Source: DTU078 sp033808535 (GTDB lineage Bacteria > Bacillota > Clostridia > Oscillospirales > CAG-272). From it: DNA of 64,000 nucleotides. This document shows, piece after piece, positions 60,974-64,000 of the stretch. Numbering within the stretch: position 1 is the stretch's first letter; each line of letters opens with the position of its first letter. Made by a program: the position numbers and the translations under genes. The stretch spans positions 6,702 to 70,701 of the forward strand of contig JAPXNL010000001.1 of assembly GCA_033808535.1 (NCBI GenBank), read 5' to 3'. The notes below the pieces were generated by a model. It saw nothing but the letters and a program-made list of their open reading frames with translations. It was not told the DNA's origin and made no database searches.

Positions 60974-62758
60974 ATGAACATCGTTATAGTCGGACACGTT
61001 GACCACGGAAAAAGCACCGTAATAGGCAGACTGCTTGCCGACACCGGCTCACTGCCGGATGGCAAGCTCGAGCAGATCAAAGAGTTATGCAGACGCAACT
61101 CCAAACCGTTTGAATACGCCTTTTTGCTTGACGCGCTCAAGGACGAGCGTTCGCAGGGCATTACAATCGACACCGCGCGCTGTTTTTTTCACACCGCGAA
61201 GCGGAAATATATAATCATCGACGCGCCCGGCCATGTCGAATTTTTGAAAAATATGGTGTCGGGCGCAGCCCGCGCTGAGGCGGCTCTGCTTGTCATCGAC
61301 GCCGAGGAAGGCGTACGTGAGAATTCGCGCCGCCACGGGTACATGCTTTCCATGCTTGGCATACGGCAGATTGCGGTGCTCGTAAATAAAATGGACCTTG
61401 TCGGCTGGTCGGAGACGGCGTTTGAGAATATAAAGCGCGAATACGGGGAATTTTTGCGGGAGATAAACATAACACCGTCGGCATTTATCCCGGTCTCTGC
61501 CCGGGAAGGCGATAACATTGCGCTGCGCTCAGCCAATATGCCGTGGTATGCAGGCGCGACGGTGCTCGACGAGCTTGACGCTTTTACTGAAGAGGCAACC
61601 GGCGAGGACAAGCCTTTTCGCATGCCCGTTCAGGATGTATACAAATTTACCGCGTTCGGGGACAACCGCCGCATTATTGCCGGAACAATTGAGGCGGGCA
61701 CTTTGTCGGCGGGCGACGAGGTGGTGTTCTACCCGTCCGGTAAGCGTACCCGGGTAGTTTCAATTGAGGCGTGGAACGCGCCGTCCAAAACCTCGGCGTC
61801 CTGCGGCGAGCCGACAGGGTTCACCGTTGAGGAGCAGATCTACATACGGCGCGGCGAGCTGGCGACCAAAAGCGGCCAGCCTGCGCCGGAGGTCAGCACA
61901 CGGTTTGGCGCAAATGTATTCTGGCTGGGCAAAAACCCGCTTGTAACGGGGAAAAAGTATCATATTAAGATAGGAACCGCCAAAGTCGAAGCGGAGGTTG
62001 AGAGCATTGTCAGCGTGCTGGACGCATCCACGCTCGAAAAAAGGCATGGCAATGCGGTCAACCGCAACGATATTGCCGAAGTTATTATAAACTGTGCGCG
62101 TCAGGTGGCGTTTGACACCGCCGCACAGTCGGAGACAACCGGCAGGTTTGTAATCGTTGATGAATACGAGATCTCGGGCGGAGGCATAATTACATCAGCG
62201 CTGACCGACGAGAATATGCAGACACGCGAGCTTGTGCTGCGCCGCAATCTGCGCTGGGAGCAGAGCGAAATACTCCCGTCGGCGCGTGCGGAGCGCTACG
62301 GTCAGCGCCCTGCGCTCGTGATTATCACCGGCGCGCGTCAGACGGCGAAGAAGACAATCGCGCGCAAACTGGAGCGTAAGCTGTTTGATGCGGGACGCAG
62401 CGCATATTTTCTCGGAATGGGCAATCTGCTGTATGGAGTCGCGGCGGAAATAAAAACGCCGGGCATTGTGCCCGAACGCGGCGAGCATATCCGCAGGCTT
62501 GGCGAGGTCGCAAATCTATTGCTCGACGCGGGACTCATCATGATAGTGACCGCCTCGGAGCTGACCGCCGGCGATATCGACGTTATAACGCTCACCGCTG
62601 CGCCCGAAAACATGCTGACGGTCTGGCTGGGCAGCGAGATAACTACAGATATAGTATGCGATCTTCAGATTCCCGCGGAGGATGTCACGGACGAATATAT
62701 CGAGGCGGCGACCGAGACTGTCAAAGAACGCCTTCGCTCGTCCGGGATAATATTGTGA
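60974..62758 (+). CDS. cysN: Sulfate adenylyltransferase subunit CysN with degenerate APS-kinase-like tail
   Basis: A 594-residue GTPase. G1 GHVDHGKST (7-15), RSQGITID, DAPGH and NKMD are in order, followed by EF-Tu-like beta-barrel domains. With CysD it makes APS, GTP hydrolysis driving the reaction. From about residue 445 a CysC-like domain follows (as in NodQ), but its P-loop is GARQTAKKT instead of GLSGSGKST, lacking two glycines, and the LDGDN motif is FLGMGN, so it should not be an active kinase. Live CysC is in the fusion at 53372-54733. It ends with GIIL. Its partner cysD is 7.6 kb away. Confidence 0.93.
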   Translation: MNIVIVGHVDHGKSTVIGRLLADTGSLPDGKLEQIKELCRRNSKPFEYAFLLDALKDERSQGITIDTARCFFHTAKRKYIIIDAPGHVEFLKNMVSGAARAEAALLVIDAEEGVRENSRRHGYMLSMLGIRQIAVLVNKMDLVGWSETAFENIKREYGEFLREINITPSAFIPVSAREGDNIALRSANMPWYAGATVLDELDAFTEEATGEDKPFRMPVQDVYKFTAFGDNRRIIAGTIEAGTLSAGDEVVFYPSGKRTRVVSIEAWNAPSKTSASCGEPTGFTVEEQIYIRRGELATKSGQPAPEVSTRFGANVFWLGKNPLVTGKKYHIKIGTAKVEAEVESIVSVLDASTLEKRHGNAVNRNDIAEVIINCARQVAFDTAAQSETTGRFVIVDEYEISGGGIITSALTDENMQTRELVLRRNLRWEQSEILPSARAERYGQRPALVIITGARQTAKKTIARKLERKLFDAGRSAYFLGMGNLLYGVAAEIKTPGIVPERGEHIRRLGEVANLLLDAGLIMIVTASELTAGDIDVITLTAAPENMLTVWLGSEITTDIVCDLQIPAEDVTDEYIEAATETVKERLRSSGIIL

Positions 62759-62839
62759 AAGCCAAACAGGGACTCTGGCACTGATCGCTGTGCAGCACAA
62801 TATTGCAGGAACGGCTATTTGCCATGAAGCGGTGAGGTC

Positions 62840-63823
62840 ATGCGAACGATAACAATAGGTAAAAACGACGCCGGACAGCGCTTGGACAAATTTCTGACAA
62901 AAGCGGTTAAAGCTCTGCCTGTTTCGCTTTTATATAAGTTTATACGCACGAAAAAGATAAAGGTAAACCGCAAGCGTGCGGAGCCGGGGCAGATTTTGTC
63001 GGAGGGCGATACCCTTCAGCTGTTTATTTCGGATGAGTTTTTTGCCCGGGACGGAGAGCCGGAGCTGTTTAAATCCATTGTGCCGCAAATAAAGCCTGTT
63101 TACGAGGACAGGCACATTATAATATGCAACAAGCCCGCGGGGGTGCTGGTTCATTCGGACACCGAAGGCGACCCCGACACGCTTATAAACCATATCAAAG
63201 CCTACCTTTACCGGAAAGGCGAATACAACCCCGACGAAGAGCAGTCATTTTCGCCTGCTCTGTGCAACCGCATTGACCGCAACACATCCGGCCTTGTCAT
63301 CGCCGCGAAAACTGCCGAGGCATTGCGCGCAATGAACGAGCTTATCCGCACCGGAGGCGTCAAAAAAAAATACCTGTGCGTCGCGCACGGTATTTTTGAC
63401 AGAAAATCGGACACATTGAAAGGGTTTTTGACAAAAGACGGCGGGGACAACCTTGTCACTGTCTTTAAATCGTCCCCGCCGGGATTCAAGCGCGGCGAGG
63501 TTAAGACCATACTGACGCGCTATAAGGTGCTTGCCGAAAAGGTAGAGGGCGCGGACGCGCTTTCACTGCTTGAGGTAGACCTGCTGACGGGACGCACGCA
63601 TCAGATACGCGCGCACCTTGCGTCTGTCGGCCATCCGCTGCTCGGCGACGGCAAATACGGTATAAACCGTGCCGACCGTGCGAGGGGCTATAAATATCAG
63701 GCGCTTTGCGCATATTCGCTCGCATTTGAAGCGTTCGGGCCGTTTGCCGCCGTGAATGTACGGCTGAACCCGTACGACATCTGGTTTGTGCGCGAATTCG
63801 GCGCTGTGAACCTTGAATTGTAA
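62840..63823 (+). CDS. RluC/RluD-family ribosomal large subunit pseudouridine synthase
   Basis: A 327-residue protein. The N-terminal S4 domain is DAGQRLDKFLTK and KFIRTKKIKVNRKR; the catalytic Asp motif is RIDRNTSGLVI; GRTHQIRAHLASVGHPLLGD completes the fold. It converts uridine to pseudouridine in 23S rRNA; the exact site cannot be told from sequence. ATG at 62840. It follows cysN after 81 nt. Confidence 0.9.
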   Translation: MRTITIGKNDAGQRLDKFLTKAVKALPVSLLYKFIRTKKIKVNRKRAEPGQILSEGDTLQLFISDEFFARDGEPELFKSIVPQIKPVYEDRHIIICNKPAGVLVHSDTEGDPDTLINHIKAYLYRKGEYNPDEEQSFSPALCNRIDRNTSGLVIAAKTAEALRAMNELIRTGGVKKKYLCVAHGIFDRKSDTLKGFLTKDGGDNLVTVFKSSPPGFKRGEVKTILTRYKVLAEKVEGADALSLLEVDLLTGRTHQIRAHLASVGHPLLGDGKYGINRADRARGYKYQALCAYSLAFEAFGPFAAVNVRLNPYDIWFVREFGAVNLEL

Positions 63824-63899
63824 TCATGCAGTAATGATAAGCACGCCGTCTGGCTCGTAAACCACGCATATGACGGGTAAAATCACGGCTGGGTAGGTG

Positions 63900-64000
63900 C
63901 TAAATAATACAGATATCTGTTTTATCTCTTTCCGCCGTGCATACCGCAATTATATAGCCGGGAATACAGTCGATAATCTCAATAAAATGCGGCTGCAGAA
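63900..64000 (-). CDS. Possible 3' end of a leftward gene entering the window
   Basis: The minus strand has an open frame of 32 codons from the window edge to a TAG at 63900-63902 (LQPHFIEIIDCIPGY then IIAVCTAERDKTDICII). Codon use is plausible but no family is recognised and no convergent terminator is visible. Between 63824 and 63899 I see nothing. Confidence 0.3.
   Translation of the reverse strand, partial: LQPHFIEIIDCIPGYIIAVCTAERDKTDICII

Overview
The window looks like a chromosomal segment of an anaerobic, probably gut-associated member of the Clostridia (Bacillota). The evidence is the dnaA-dnaN-recF-remB-gyrB replication cluster (RemB/DUF370 is a Firmicute marker), strong GGAGG-type ribosome binding sites, a Na+-type V-ATPase operon, pyruvate phosphate dikinase, a general-stress-type L25 (Ctc), and VanY, LiaF-like and DUF421 proteins. 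The DNA is moderately GC-rich with G/C-biased third codon positions, and this bias creates many long antisense frames that are not genes. I found no rRNA, tRNA, CRISPR array, transposase or phage gene. A genus cannot be named from the sequence alone.

Layout. 1-5.4 kb: 3' end of ppdK, a Ku/DNA-ligase end-joining pair, a double-HD (HD-GYP) signalling protein and a DUF2156 protein. 5.5-8.5 kb: MetY and a lipoprotein with three copies of one domain, each behind a near-perfect promoter. 8.5-15.6 kb: leftward sugar genes (two Gfo/Idh/MocA oxidoreductases, NagA, a solute-binding lipoprotein, a hydroxypyruvate-isomerase-like enzyme, a D-lyxose-isomerase-like cupin), with a decayed duplicate of part of the cluster at about 9.7-10.1 kb. 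15.7-26.1 kb: a tiny Cys-rich membrane peptide, then, in reverse order of transcription, nrnA, rbfA, a WG-repeat membrane protein, rlmH, gyrB, remB, recF, dnaN, an oriC-like spacer and dnaA. 26.2-32.9 kb: rightward housekeeping and envelope genes (small lipoprotein, pfkA, VanY-like peptidase, LarA-like protein, LiaF-like protein, DUF421, L25). 32.9-42.4 kb: a nine-gene V-ATPase operon followed by a DUF554 gene, all leftward. 42.5-50.6 kb: an unknown protein, MetA, LepA, a leftward ManD-PL8 lyase pair, a SRAP protein and a DUF1905 protein. 50.8-62.8 kb: a second solute-binding lipoprotein, cysD and a CysC-CysQ fusion leftward, then a small membrane protein, an M50 protease, potABCD, a PHP phosphoesterase and cysN rightward. 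The end holds an RluC/D-type pseudouridine synthase and possibly the tail of a leftward gene.

How the genes fit together. MetA carries the Glu111 that marks acetyl-CoA users, so it should make O-acetylhomoserine, the substrate of MetY. CysD, CysN and the CysC-CysQ fusion form a sulfate-activation set split into two loci. CysN carries an extra C-terminal APS-kinase-like domain with a broken P-loop, while the live kinase is fused to a PAP phosphatase. A PHP enzyme of a family that can hydrolyse pAp sits just upstream of cysN. No APS/PAPS reductase is in the window. The V-ATPase c-ring carries the residue pattern of Na+-translocating enzymes.

The most unusual observations are the CysN pseudo-kinase plus CysC-CysQ arrangement, the decayed segmental duplication with twin promoters, an M50 protease frame with no ATG, GTG or TTG before its active site, a promoter whose -35 box lies in the loop of a terminator, a PL8 lyase without a signal peptide paired with ManD, and PotD anchored by a C-terminal helix instead of a lipid.
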